64,000 nucleotides of DNA from Bog-756 sp963727075 (GTDB taxonomy: Bacteria; Actinomycetota; Acidimicrobiia; Acidimicrobiales; RAAP-2), in NCBI GenBank assembly GCA_963727075.1, contig CAVSET010000001.1:682001-746000 (forward strand), written 5' to 3'. The notes beneath the pieces were generated by a model, which saw only the letters and a list, made by a program, of their open reading frames with translations, had not been told where the DNA came from and did not search any database. The translations under genes were made by a program, and so were the position numbers. The stretch's first letter is position 1. The number at the start of each line of letters is the position of its first letter. This document shows, piece after piece, positions 27,364-35,723 of the stretch.

Positions 27364-27935
27364 CACCGGACGGGGATGCGCCGGTGGGTTGGGACGGCGA
27401 CCACTACCAGCAACGGTTCGACTCGTTGGCCGCCTCCGGGGTCGATGTGCACGGGGAGGCGGACTTCGTGGCCGCCCGGCAACCGGGCTCGGTGCTCGAC
27501 GCCGGTTGCGGAACCGGTCGGGTGGCCCGGGAGCTGGCCCGCCGCGGCATCGAGGTGGTCGGAGTGGACGTGGACGGCTCGATGATCGCCACCGCTCGGC
27601 GCCTGTCGCCGGAGCTGACGTGGTTCGCCGCCGATCTGACCCAGCTCGACCTCGGCCGGTCCTTCGACGTCGTGGTCATGGCCGGGAACGTCCCGATCTT
27701 CGCCGCGGCCGGCTCCCACCCGGCGTTGGTCGCCGGCTGTGCCCGCCACCTGGCCGACCACGGTGAGCTCGTCGCCGGCTTCCAGCTCGACGACCGTTAC
27801 CCACTGGCCACCTACGACGACCACTGCCGTCGGGTCGGACTGGAGTGCGTGGAACGATGGTCCACCTGGTCCCGGGATGCCTTCACCTCCGGCAGTGCCT
27901 ACGCCGTCTCCGTCCACCGCGCCGCCACCGCCTGA
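27360..27935 (+). CDS. Class I SAM-dependent methyltransferase
   Basis: A 191-residue Rossmann-fold methyltransferase. The start is GTG 27360, overlapping the preceding TGA. SAM-binding motif I is SVLDAGCGTGRVARELARRG (residues about 43-62), followed by the acidic ribose-binding Asp in VVGVDVDGSMIATAR and motif post-II FDVVVMAGNVPIFA. It is of the small-molecule type (methyltransferase 11/25 group), not a DNA methyltransferase. Substrate unknown. Its tight coupling to the putative nuclease gene is unusual for a housekeeping enzyme. Confidence 0.85.
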   Translation: MTPDGDAPVGWDGDHYQQRFDSLAASGVDVHGEADFVAARQPGSVLDAGCGTGRVARELARRGIEVVGVDVDGSMIATARRLSPELTWFAADLTQLDLGRSFDVVVMAGNVPIFAAAGSHPALVAGCARHLADHGELVAGFQLDDRYPLATYDDHCRRVGLECVERWSTWSRDAFTSGSAYAVSVHRAATA

Positions 27936-28022
27936 GAGAGTGCCGCTGAGCCCGGAGCGCCGCACCCGGGTGCCGGCGACGCCCCTCGGTGCGGTCCCGT
28001 CATGCCCCGAGAAAGGCCCACC

Positions 28023-29389
28023 ATGAGAAACCCCATGTTCGTCTACGACGAGCAGCTCACGACGCTCGTGCTCGACTACTGCCGCCGGCGGTTGGCGCTG
28101 GACCCGGTGCCGCTCGACTTCGGTGGGACCAGGGCCTCCTCGTCCCTGCAGGCGAGCCTCGATGGCCTGATCAACCGCCACGGCACGGAGGCCAGCCGCG
28201 TCATGGAGATCTTCCAGGACGAGCTGGCCACCGCCGTGGTGTCCTGCGACAGCCCCCGCTTCCTCTCCTTCATCCCGGCCGCCCCGACCAAGGCCTCCCT
28301 GCTGTTCGACATGGTGGTGGCCTGCTCCTCGTTGCAGGGGACGTCGTGGATGGAGGCGGCCGGAGCCGTGGCCGCCGAGAACCAGGCCCTCGGGGTACTG
28401 GCCGACCTGGCCGGGCTGCCGACCGGGGCCGGAGGGTGCTTCGTCTCGGGCGGCTCGGCCGGAAACCTGTCGGCACTGATGGTGGCGAGGGACACGGCCG
28501 GCCACCGCATGGGCGACCGTTCCCGGATCGGCCGATGATCGCCATCAGTGAGGAGGCCCACTCGTCGGTCGGCAAGGCGCTCCGGGTGCTGGGCGTCGAC
28601 GCCCTCATCGTGCCCTGCGAGGACCACCACCTCACCGGAGACGGCCTGCGGTCCGCCCTCGACCGCCACCCGCGGGGCACCGACGCCATCGGCGTGGTGG
28701 CCACGGCCGGGACAACCAATGCCGGCATCGTCGACGACCTGGCCGGCGTGGCCGGCGTCGCGCGGGAGCACTCACTGTGGTTCCACGTGGACGGTGCCTA
28801 CGGGTGTGCCGCCCTCTTCGCACCATCGGTCCGGCACCGCTTCGACGGCATCGAGCAAGCCGACTCGTTCGTGGTCGACCCCCACAAGTGGCTGTTCGCC
28901 CCCTTTGACTGTGCCGCCCTGGTCTACCGCCAACCGAACCTGGCCAAGGCGGTCCACACCCAGGACGCCTCCTACCTCGACGTCATCCACGGGGATGCCC
29001 CCGAGGAATGGAACCCGAGCGACTACGCCTACCACCTCACGAGGCGAGCCCGAGGGCTCCCGCTGTGGTTTTCGTTGGCCGTCTACGGCACCGGCGCCTA
29101 CGCCGACGCGGTGGAGACGGTGCTGTCCGTCACCACCCAGGCGGCCGACCTGATCGACACGACTCCCTACCTGCAGCTGGTGCGACGGCCCGAACTCTCG
29201 ATCGTCCTGTTCCGGCGGGTGGGGTGGGACCGGCACCACTATGAAGCGTGGTCAGCGGCGCTGCTCGCCGACCAGATCGGCTTCGTGATGCCGTCCACGT
29301 GGGAGGGTGAGCCGGTCGGGCGCCTGGCCCTCCTCCATCCCGACACGACGGTCGAGATGATCGCGGAGATCATCTCGACCATGGTTTGA
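28023..29389 (+). CDS. PLP-dependent group II decarboxylase (aromatic-L-amino-acid decarboxylase-like, one frameshift)
   Basis: Fold-type I pyridoxal-phosphate enzyme of the group II decarboxylases (aromatic amino acid, glutamate or histidine decarboxylases). The N-terminal half reads PRFLSFIPAAPTKASLLFDM and GLPTGAGGCFVSGGSAGNLS (PLP phosphate-binding loop), then the frame changes near 28520. The C-terminal half continues with AISEEAHSSVGKALRVLG, TAGTTNAGIVDDLAGVA, HVDGAYGCAALFAP and the Schiff-base lysine in SFVVDPHKWLFAPFDCAALV. Restored length is about 455 residues. The start at 28023 follows GAAAGG. Substrate specificity cannot be assigned. The single indel is probably a sequence error. 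Confidence 0.85.
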
Positions 29390-29452
29390 CCGGCCCGTCG
29401 GGAAGGGCGCCGACACTGGACGATCCCATGGCCGGCAGGTGGTGTGGACCGG

Positions 29453-30623
29453 CTAGCGACCGCGTGGCCCGGCGCTGTAGGAATGGGCGCCGGTGCCGGC
29501 CAGCCGCCCACCGTCCACGATGAGGTACTCCTCGCGAATGGGCCGGCCGGCGAACCAGCACTCGAGCATCTCCCGCACCCCGGCGGCATACCGACTCTGA
29601 GCCGACAGCGAGGTGCCCGAGACGTGCGGCGTCATCCCCTCGTGCGGCATGGACCGCCAGGGGTGGTCCGGCGGCGCCGGCTGGGGGAACCACACGTCCC
29701 CGGCATACCCGGCCAGCTGCCCGCTCTCGAGGGCGCGCACCACCGCGTCGCGGTCGCAGATCTTTCCCCGGGCCGTGTTGACCAGGTAGGTCCCCCGCTT
29801 CATCCGGGCGAACATGGCGTCGTCGAAGAGGTGCTCGGTCTCGGGATGGAGGGGCGCGTTGATGGTCACCACGTCGCACACCGGCACCATGGACGCGGCA
29901 TCCGGGTGGAAGGTGAGGCTGAGCTCGCGTTCGACCTCGGCCGGCAGGCGGTGCCGGTCGGTGTAGTGGAGCTGCACGTCGAAGGGCCTGAGCCGCCGGA
30001 GGACGGCCAGACCGATCCGTCCGGCCGCCACCGTGCCGACGGCCATCCCTTCCAGGTCGTAGGAGCGTTGGACGCAGTCGGCGATGTTCCAACCGCCCTT
30101 CGCCACCCAGTCGTGCGACGGGATGTAGTTGCGCACCAGGCCAAGGATCATCATGACCACGTGCTCGGACACGCTGATGCTGTTGGAGTAGGTGACCTCG
30201 GCCACCGTGATGCCGTTGGCGATGGCCGCGTCGAGGTCGACATGGTCGGAGCCGATGCCGGCGGTGATAGCCAGCTTCAGCCGGGGTGCCTTCGAGATCC
30301 GCGTCGGCGGTGAGGTAGGCGGGCCAGAACGGCTGCGAGATGACGACGTCGGCGTCGATCAGCTCGCGCTCGAACACTGAGTCTGGGCCCTCCTTGTCGG
30401 ACGTCACCACCAGGGTGTGGCCCGCAGACTCGAGGTACGAGCGCAGTCCGAGCTCGCCTGAGACCGACCCGAGGAGTGTCCCGGGGGTGAAGTCGAGCGC
30501 GCCCGGGGTCGGCAGGGTCTGGCCGTCGGGATAGTGGTCGAGCGTCGGGATGGCGTCCCTCGGGTACGAGGTGGGGTACCCGTCGACGGGGTCCTCGTAC
30601 AGCACGCACAGCACTTTGGCCAT
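29453..30623 (-). CDS. fdh: NAD-dependent formate dehydrogenase (one frameshift)
   Basis: Oxidises formate to CO2 with NAD; a cytoplasmic D-2-hydroxyacid-dehydrogenase-fold enzyme without metals. Hallmarks of true formate dehydrogenases are visible: the N-terminus AKVLCVLYEDPVDGYPTSYP, the cofactor loop GTVAAGRIGLAVLRRLRPFD, NTARGKICDRDAVVRALES (catalytic Arg), GDVWFPQPAPPDHPWRSMPH (Gln) and TPHVSGTSLSAQSRYAAGVR (catalytic His). One frame change near 30285 lies in the segment before GSDHVDLDAAIANGITVAEV. Restored length is about 390 residues, normal. GGGAGGA precedes the ATG at 30623. Together with the mycothiol-linked dehydrogenase at 32600 it would complete formaldehyde oxidation. Confidence 0.93.
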
Positions 30624-30743
30624 CTGGTCCTCCCGTGTAGGCGGCGAGGCCGGTGCGCCCGGGCTCGCCGTGCCTGTCGCCGGTTGGAGATTAGGTCGTC
30701 ACCCGCGCTAGAACCAACGGGTCGTCGATGCTCGGGGGAGCCC

Positions 30744-31868
30744 ATGAGGCGAATACGCGGCGCGGCAGCGCTGATGATGGGCATGGCCGTCGTGACGGCG
30801 GGATGCGGGTCGGCCAGCGCGCCCACCACCAGCTCCACCCCCGCCTACCAGTCCCGGGGCCCGCACCCGGTCGGGGTGACCACCCTCGACCTCGGCTCGG
30901 CCGGGACCCTCGGTGAGCGGCTGGCCACCGTCTTCTACCCCGCCGACCCCGCCACTGTCCCCGCCCACCCGCGGTTCAGCTACACCGAGGCGTCGACCCT
31001 GCCCACCTCGCTGCAATCCATCCTGCCGCCGGCCTACAACACCACGACCACCATCGACGCCTACACCGACGCACCCGGATCCACCTCGGGCCCCTACCCG
31101 GTGGTGCTGTTCAGCCACGGCTTCGGCGGGGAGCGGCTCTACTACTCGAACCTGCTGGCCGGAATGGCCTCGTGGGGCTTTGTGGTGGTCAGCGCCGACT
31201 ACCTCGAGCGCGGACTGGCCTCCCAGGCCCTGGGGCTCAAGACCACACCCACCGCCGCCTTCGACCGGTCCATCATGCTGGACTCCCTCGCAGCCACGGA
31301 GACGGCTTCGAGCGGGACCACCTCGGCGCTCCACGGCACGGTGGACAAGACGAGGGTGGCCGCGGTCGGCCATTCGGCCGGCGGCGGGACGGCGTTCAAC
31401 GCGCTCGACGACCCGCGGGTGGCGACCGCCATCGGATGGGCCCCGGTCGCCCCGCGGGGCGCACCCTCCAGAAAGCCGGTCATGCTCATCGGTGCCGAGG
31501 GCGACCAGGCGGTACGTCCCCACGAGGTGGCCCAGGAGTACGCCGCCTTCCCGGGCCCGAGGTCACTCGTCGAGATCTCGGGCGAGGGTCACAACACCTA
31601 CACCGACATCTGTGTCGCCATCCGCCAGGGCGGCGGGCTCATCTCCTACGCCGTCGCCAACCACTTCATCAGCGCGCAGCTGGCCCAACTCGGGATCAAC
31701 GGCTGCCAGGCCAAGGACCTCGCGCCGCCGCGCTTCTGGCCGATCGTGCAGTACTACACGGTCTTCCAGCTCAAGGCGGTCTTCAGCTCCGGCCCGCGCA
31801 CCGTACCGGTGCCGGCGGCGGGTACGTTCCCCGGCTTCCATGTCGAGGTGACCCAAAGCGGCAGCTAG
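30744..31868 (+). CDS. Lipoprotein alpha/beta hydrolase (PAF-acetylhydrolase/dienelactone-hydrolase-like)
   Basis: Exported esterase-like protein, about 374 residues. The start ATG at 30744 follows GGGGGAG and opens a lipoprotein signal peptide (RGAAALMMGMAVVTAGC). The mature part has the oxyanion region YPVVLFSHGFGGERLYYSNL, the nucleophile elbow VAAVGHSAGGGTAF, an Asp in VMLIGAEGDQAV and a His in VEISGEGHNTYTD, a complete Ser-Asp-His triad. The pattern fits the chlorophyllase/PAF-acetylhydrolase branch. It diverges from formate dehydrogenase and lies 8 bp upstream of the HAD gene. Substrate unknown. Confidence 0.82.
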   Translation: MRRIRGAAALMMGMAVVTAGCGSASAPTTSSTPAYQSRGPHPVGVTTLDLGSAGTLGERLATVFYPADPATVPAHPRFSYTEASTLPTSLQSILPPAYNTTTTIDAYTDAPGSTSGPYPVVLFSHGFGGERLYYSNLLAGMASWGFVVVSADYLERGLASQALGLKTTPTAAFDRSIMLDSLAATETASSGTTSALHGTVDKTRVAAVGHSAGGGTAFNALDDPRVATAIGWAPVAPRGAPSRKPVMLIGAEGDQAVRPHEVAQEYAAFPGPRSLVEISGEGHNTYTDICVAIRQGGGLISYAVANHFISAQLAQLGINGCQAKDLAPPRFWPIVQYYTVFQLKAVFSSGPRTVPVPAAGTFPGFHVEVTQSGS

Positions 31869-31876
31869 CTTCCGGG

Positions 31877-32524
31877 ATGGACCGGCACGCTTACGACATG
31901 GTGCTGTTCGACCTCGGTGGCGTGCTGGTCCGGCTGGGGGGCGTGCCGCAGATGCAGGCGCTGTCCGGCATCGACCGCGAGGACGAGCTCTGGAAGCGCT
32001 GGCTCAGCTGCCCATGGGTGCGGAGCTTCGAGCGGGGACGGTGCTCGCCGGACGACTTCGCCGCCGGGGTCATCGACGAATGGGGCCTGAGCGTCACGGC
32101 GGAGGCCTTCCTCGATCGATTCCGGTCGTGGCCCGAGGCCCTCTACGACGGGGCCGTCCAGCTGGTCGACGAGGTGCGGGCCCAGTGCCGAGTCGGCTGT
32201 CTGAGCAACACCAACCAGCTCCACTGGGCGGAGCAGTCTTCCCAATGGGGGCTGGCCGACCTCTTCGAGGTGGCCTTCCTCTCGTACCAGCTCGGTCTGG
32301 TCAAGCCCGACCGGGAGATCTTCACCCATGTCACGGCGGCCCTCGGTCTTGCTCCCGACCGCATCCTCTTCCTGGACGACAACGCCGTCAACGTGGAACA
32401 GGCCCGCTCGGTCGGCCTGGCCGGCGCGGTGGTGCGGGGCCCGGCAGAGGCCCGCACCGTCCTGGTCGAGCTCGGCGTGCTGGACGGCGGTCCGGGCCGT
32501 CCGCCGGCCGTGGCACCGGGCTGA
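31877..32524 (+). CDS. HAD-family hydrolase
   Basis: A 215-residue haloacid-dehalogenase-superfamily hydrolase. Motif I is DMVLFDLGGVLVRLGG (nucleophile Asp; Gly replaces the second Asp, as in many YihX-like members), motif II VGCLSNTNQLHW (Ser/Thr site), motif III Lys in YQLGLVKPDREIF, and motif IV ILFLDDNAVNVEQAR. The helical cap follows motif I. It is likely a phosphatase on a sugar or nucleotide phosphate; the substrate is unknown. The start at 31877 lies 8 bp after the esterase stop, so the two are co-transcribed. Confidence 0.87.
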   Translation: MDRHAYDMVLFDLGGVLVRLGGVPQMQALSGIDREDELWKRWLSCPWVRSFERGRCSPDDFAAGVIDEWGLSVTAEAFLDRFRSWPEALYDGAVQLVDEVRAQCRVGCLSNTNQLHWAEQSSQWGLADLFEVAFLSYQLGLVKPDREIFTHVTAALGLAPDRILFLDDNAVNVEQARSVGLAGAVVRGPAEARTVLVELGVLDGGPGRPPAVAPG

Positions 32525-32599
32525 CCGCCGCTCCCGGTCACCGGGCCGGCGTCGCGGCCGGCGTGACACACTGGGCCGGGCGCCGGACGAGGAGCGAAC

Positions 32600-33685
32600 A
32601 TGGCAACTGAGGTCCGTGGCGTGGTCGCCATGAGCAAAGGGGAGCCCGTGTCGCTGGTCCCCATCGTGGTCCCCGATCCCGGACCGGGCGAGGTGGTGGT
32701 GTCGGTGCAGGCCTGCGGGGTCTGCCACACCGACCTCCACTACCGCCAGGGCGGCATCAACGACGAGTTCCCCTTCCTGCTCGGGCACGAGGCGGCCGGG
32801 TTGGTGGAGGCGGTCGGCCCGGATGTCAGCTCGGTCGAGCCGGGCGACTTCGTGGTGCTCAACTGGCGAGCCGTGTGCGGTGAGTGCCGCTCCTGCCGGC
32901 GAGGACGGCCCTGGTACTGCTTCAGCACGCACAACGCAGCACAGAAGATGACGTTGGCCGACGGCACACCGCTCTCCCCGGCCCTCGGCATCGGGGCCTT
33001 CGCCGACAAGACGTTGGTCGCCGCCGGGCAGTGCACCAAGGTCGACCCGTCCGCCCGTCCCGAGGCGGTCGGGCTCCTCGGCTGCGGGGTGATGGCCGGG
33101 CTGGGCTCGGCCATGTTCACCGGCGGGGTCGGCACGGGGGACTCGGTGGCCGTCTTCGGCTGTGGTGGCGTGGGCTGTGCCGCCGTCGCCGGTGCCCGGC
33201 TCAACGGCGCGGCCACGGTCATCGCCGTCGATGTCGACCCGAGCAAGCTCGAGTTGGCCCGCCAGTTCGGGGCCACCGACGTCGTCGACGCCTCCCAGGA
33301 GGAGGTGGTGGCCCGGGTGCAGGAGCTGACCGGTGGCAACGGGGCCGACGTCTGCATCGAAGCGGTCGGGAACCCGAAGGTCATGGAGCAGGCCTTCTAC
33401 GCCCGCGACCTGGCCGGCACCCTGGTCCAGGTCGGCGTGCCCACCCCCGAGATGCGCATCGACCTGCCCATGATCGACTTCTTCGGGCGCGGGGGCCAGC
33501 TGCGCCCGAGCTGGTACGGCGACTGCCTCCCCTCCCGGGACTTCCCCATGCTGGTCGACCTGTACCTGCAGGGCCGGCTCGACCTCGACCGGTTCGTCTC
33601 CGAGACCATCGGCCTCGGCGACATCGAGGAGGCATTCCACCGGATGGAGCGCGGCGAGGTGCTCCGCTCGGTGGTGGTCGTCTGA
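32600..33685 (+). CDS. mscR: S-(hydroxymethyl)mycothiol dehydrogenase (mycothiol-dependent formaldehyde dehydrogenase)
   Basis: Zinc medium-chain dehydrogenase that oxidises the formaldehyde-mycothiol adduct to S-formylmycothiol with NAD, and in mycobacteria also reduces S-nitrosomycothiol. The N-terminus is diagnostic: VQACGVCHTDLHYRQGGIND with EFPFLLGHEAAG (catalytic zinc Cys and His), VVLNWRAVCGECRSCRRGRP with WYC (four structural-zinc Cys), and HNAAQKMTLADGTPLSPALG. The Rossmann motif is VAVFGCGGVGCAAVAGARL. The ATG at 32600 follows GAGGAG. At 361 residues it matches the family. With formate dehydrogenase two genes upstream it gives a C1 oxidation route; mycothiol use points to Actinobacteria. 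Confidence 0.9.
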   Translation: MATEVRGVVAMSKGEPVSLVPIVVPDPGPGEVVVSVQACGVCHTDLHYRQGGINDEFPFLLGHEAAGLVEAVGPDVSSVEPGDFVVLNWRAVCGECRSCRRGRPWYCFSTHNAAQKMTLADGTPLSPALGIGAFADKTLVAAGQCTKVDPSARPEAVGLLGCGVMAGLGSAMFTGGVGTGDSVAVFGCGGVGCAAVAGARLNGAATVIAVDVDPSKLELARQFGATDVVDASQEEVVARVQELTGGNGADVCIEAVGNPKVMEQAFYARDLAGTLVQVGVPTPEMRIDLPMIDFFGRGGQLRPSWYGDCLPSRDFPMLVDLYLQGRLDLDRFVSETIGLGDIEEAFHRMERGEVLRSVVVV

Positions 33686-33704
33686 CACGCCGGGGTGCCG
33701 ATCG

Positions 33705-34127
33705 TCAGGCGTACCCCTGGGCCACGTGCTCGATCCACCAGTCCGGCGCCCCGTTCATCAGGGTCTGCATGTCCCAGTAGTCCCACCACCGGACGATGGC
33801 GCCGTCACGGAGCTCGTGGACCGAGACGAACGGCAGCACGACCTGCTCGCCGGTGTGCCAGTGCCAGGTCTCCGAGTGCTCGGTGACCACGGTGTCCCCC
33901 TCGGCCACCATCAGCCGGAGGTCGTGCTCGTAGGCCGAGATGCGCTCGAGCCCGAGCCGCAGCCGGGCGACGATCTGGTCCGGCCCCCGGGCCACGTCGT
34001 CAGCCGGGGAGGGTACGTCGGTGTACTCGCTCTCGGCGGTGAAGAAGGCGGCGATGCCGTCCCAGTCGCGCGTGTAGAGCGTCTCCCAAAACGACTGAAC
34101 CCGCTGCTTGTTGGCCTCGGCGGTCAC
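33705..34127 (-). CDS. SnoaL/NTF2-like protein (limonene-epoxide-hydrolase-like)
   Basis: A 140-residue cone-shaped alpha+beta protein with KQRVQSFWETLYTRDWDGIA, FTAESEYTDVPSPADDVARG, DTVVTEHSETWHWHTGEQVV and VSVHELRDGAIVRWWDYWDM. The Trp/Asp-rich C-terminus (WWDYWDMQTLMNGAPDWW) resembles limonene-1,2-epoxide hydrolases and SnoaL-like cyclases. GTG 34127 follows GGGAGG. It is on the strand opposite mscR and upstream of it lies the TetR gene in the same direction. Its ligand is unknown. Confidence 0.82.
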   Translation of the reverse strand: MTAEANKQRVQSFWETLYTRDWDGIAAFFTAESEYTDVPSPADDVARGPDQIVARLRLGLERISAYEHDLRLMVAEGDTVVTEHSETWHWHTGEQVVLPFVSVHELRDGAIVRWWDYWDMQTLMNGAPDWWIEHVAQGYA

Positions 34128-34180
34128 CCGGTCCCTCCCGATCGGCGCGCCGGTGGAGCGTAGCCCGATCGGTGCCGCCT

Positions 34181-34801
34181 TCAGCGGAGACCGGCGAGCA
34201 GCTGCATGACGAGGGCGCCGGCTTGGGCGCGCTCCTCATCCGGGCGCTCGGCGGCCGCCACCATCAAGCCCGCCTCCGAGACGGCGGCGAGCACCATCCG
34301 GGCGACGAGGTCACCGTCGGGGATGCGGATCAGGCCGGCCCGGGCCAGGCCGTCGAGCGCCGCCGCCACCAGACCCAGGAAGTACCGCTCTTCGATGTCC
34401 TTCCACCGGGCCCATCCGAGGGCGGCCGGCGCCTCCTCGAGGGCGATGCGCCGGAAGTCGGGCTGGCAGCACGTCCGCAAATAGGCGTCGACCCCGGCCG
34501 CGAACTCCTCCCAGGGACCGTCGATGCCCCCGGTGGCGCCGGCCACCTCGGTCAGCAGACGCTCCTCCAGCATGATGAAGGAAGCCTCGAAGAGCTCGGT
34601 CTTGCCCTTGAAGTGGTGGTACACCGCTCCCTTGGTCACTCGGGCCGCCTCGGCCACCGCGTCCACGGTGGTGCCGGCAAAGCCGTCGACGGTGAAGCGC
34701 TCCACGGCCGCGTCAAGGATGGCCGCCCGGGTGGTCGCGGCGTACTCCTCCCGCCGCCTGACCTCCCGCTTGACTTCCACGACCGTCGATCCTACAGTCA
34801 C
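34181..34801 (-). CDS. TetR-family transcriptional regulator
   Basis: A 206-residue dimeric repressor. The N-terminal helix-turn-helix is TRAAILDAAVERFTVDGFAG, then TTVDAVAEAARVTKGAVYHH with FKGKTELFEASF (residues 23-75), the canonical TetR pattern. The C-terminal ligand domain (residues 80-206) is typical in size but does not identify the inducer. The first in-frame GTG is 34801, only 5 nt from the divergent hydrolase ATG; the GTG at 34780 (VEVKREVRRREEY) is a plausible alternative. It most likely controls itself and the hydrolase through the palindromes at 34802-34832. Confidence 0.9.
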   Translation of the reverse strand: MTVGSTVVEVKREVRRREEYAATTRAAILDAAVERFTVDGFAGTTVDAVAEAARVTKGAVYHHFKGKTELFEASFIMLEERLLTEVAGATGGIDGPWEEFAAGVDAYLRTCCQPDFRRIALEEAPAALGWARWKDIEERYFLGLVAAALDGLARAGLIRIPDGDLVARMVLAAVSEAGLMVAAAERPDEERAQAGALVMQLLAGLR

Positions 34802-34832
34802 ATACTATGAGTATTCGACACACTGACAGTAT
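34802..34832. promoter_or_regulatory. Probable TetR operators between the regulator and the hydrolase
   Basis: Two palindromes are packed in 31 bp. The first is perfect, ATACT-ATG-AGTAT (34802-34814), with the hydrolase start codon as its spacer. The second, ACACTGACAGTAT (34820-34832), has one mismatch and a perfect ACTG-A-CAGT core. Their centres are 18 bp apart. TACTAT (plus strand) and TAGTAT (minus strand) within the first palindrome resemble -10 boxes, so a bound repressor would block both directions. Confidence 0.65.
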
Positions 34833-35703
34833 CTCAACTGGCCTCGGGCCCGCCCGGCACACCGTGGCCACCCGGTTCGGCGAGGTCGCGTACCTCCGGG
34901 CCGGCGAGGGCCCGTCCGCCCTGTTCGTCCACGGGGTGTTCCTCAACGGCGACCTCTGGCGCCACCAGCTTGAGGGGCTCGGCGACCTCCGGCAATGCCT
35001 GGCCGTCGACCTGCTCGCCCACGGTGGGAGCGCCCGGCCCGAGCCTGCCGAGCTCACCATCGAATCCCAGGTCGAGATGGTCATCGACGTCCTCGACCGG
35101 CTGGGTATTGACCGGGTCGACCTGGTGGGAAACGACAGCGGCGGGGCCATCGCCCAGCTCGTCGTGGCCCGCGTCCCCGATCGGGTGCGCAGCCTGGTCC
35201 TGACCAACTGCGACGCCCATGACAACTGGCCTCCCCAAGCGTTCCGGCCCATCTTCGACCTGGCCAGGGCAGGGGGTCTGGCCGAGACGGCTCAGGCCCT
35301 GGCCGCCGACCCGGAGGCGGCCCGCGCGGCGTTGGCCTCCGGGGTCGAGGACGCCGGGGCGTTGTCGGACGAGACGGTGGCGGCGTTCTTCGCCCCCTTC
35401 GCCGACCCGACCGGCGCCGAAGCGATCCAGCGCTACGTGGCCGGGATGGACAGTGCGGTGACGGTGGCCATCCGGGACGACCTCGCCCGCTTCCACGGCC
35501 GGACGCTCATCGTGTGGGGCACGGCCGACGAGTTCTTCGACGTGCGGTGGGCCCTTTGGCTGGCCGAGACCATCCCGGGGACGGTGCGCTGCGTCGAGCT
35601 CGCAGGAGCCAAGCTGTTCTTCCCCCTCGAACGGCCCGAGTTCACCGAGGAGCTGCGCGCCTTCTGGTCGGAGGCCGAGCCGGTCGCTCCCGGCGCCGCC
35701 TGA
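34807..35703 (+). CDS. Alpha/beta-fold hydrolase with Asp in the nucleophile position
   Basis: A 298-residue cytoplasmic hydrolase. The oxyanion loop is ALFVHGVFLNGDLWRH and the nucleophile elbow VDLVGNDSGGAIAQLVVA. The elbow puts Asp where esterases have Ser, as in haloalkane dehalogenases and epoxide hydrolases. The position that normally carries the catalytic His reads ELAGAKLFFPLERPEFTEEL and has no His. The activity may therefore be altered or lost. It diverges from the TetR gene by a few bases, which points to ligand-controlled expression. The ATG at 34807 has no ribosome site and sits inside an operator; a downstream GTG at 34864 is an alternative start. Confidence 0.8.
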   Translation: MSIRHTDSISTGLGPARHTVATRFGEVAYLRAGEGPSALFVHGVFLNGDLWRHQLEGLGDLRQCLAVDLLAHGGSARPEPAELTIESQVEMVIDVLDRLGIDRVDLVGNDSGGAIAQLVVARVPDRVRSLVLTNCDAHDNWPPQAFRPIFDLARAGGLAETAQALAADPEAARAALASGVEDAGALSDETVAAFFAPFADPTGAEAIQRYVAGMDSAVTVAIRDDLARFHGRTLIVWGTADEFFDVRWALWLAETIPGTVRCVELAGAKLFFPLERPEFTEELRAFWSEAEPVAPGAA

Positions 35704-35723
35704 TCCGGCGCTCCTCCCTCACC

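Noticed and set aside
27360..27935. The small methyltransferase as a second DNA methyltransferase
   Set aside because: It has motif I of the small-molecule type and no DPPY/SPPY catalytic motif.
30744..31868. The exported esterase as the missing formyl-mycothiol hydrolase
   Set aside because: It has a clear lipobox and would be outside the cytoplasm, where mycothiol chemistry does not take place.
31865..33688. A 607-codon open frame on the minus strand
   Set aside because: It is antisense to the HAD and mscR genes, both of which have intact motifs; the antisense product is low complexity.
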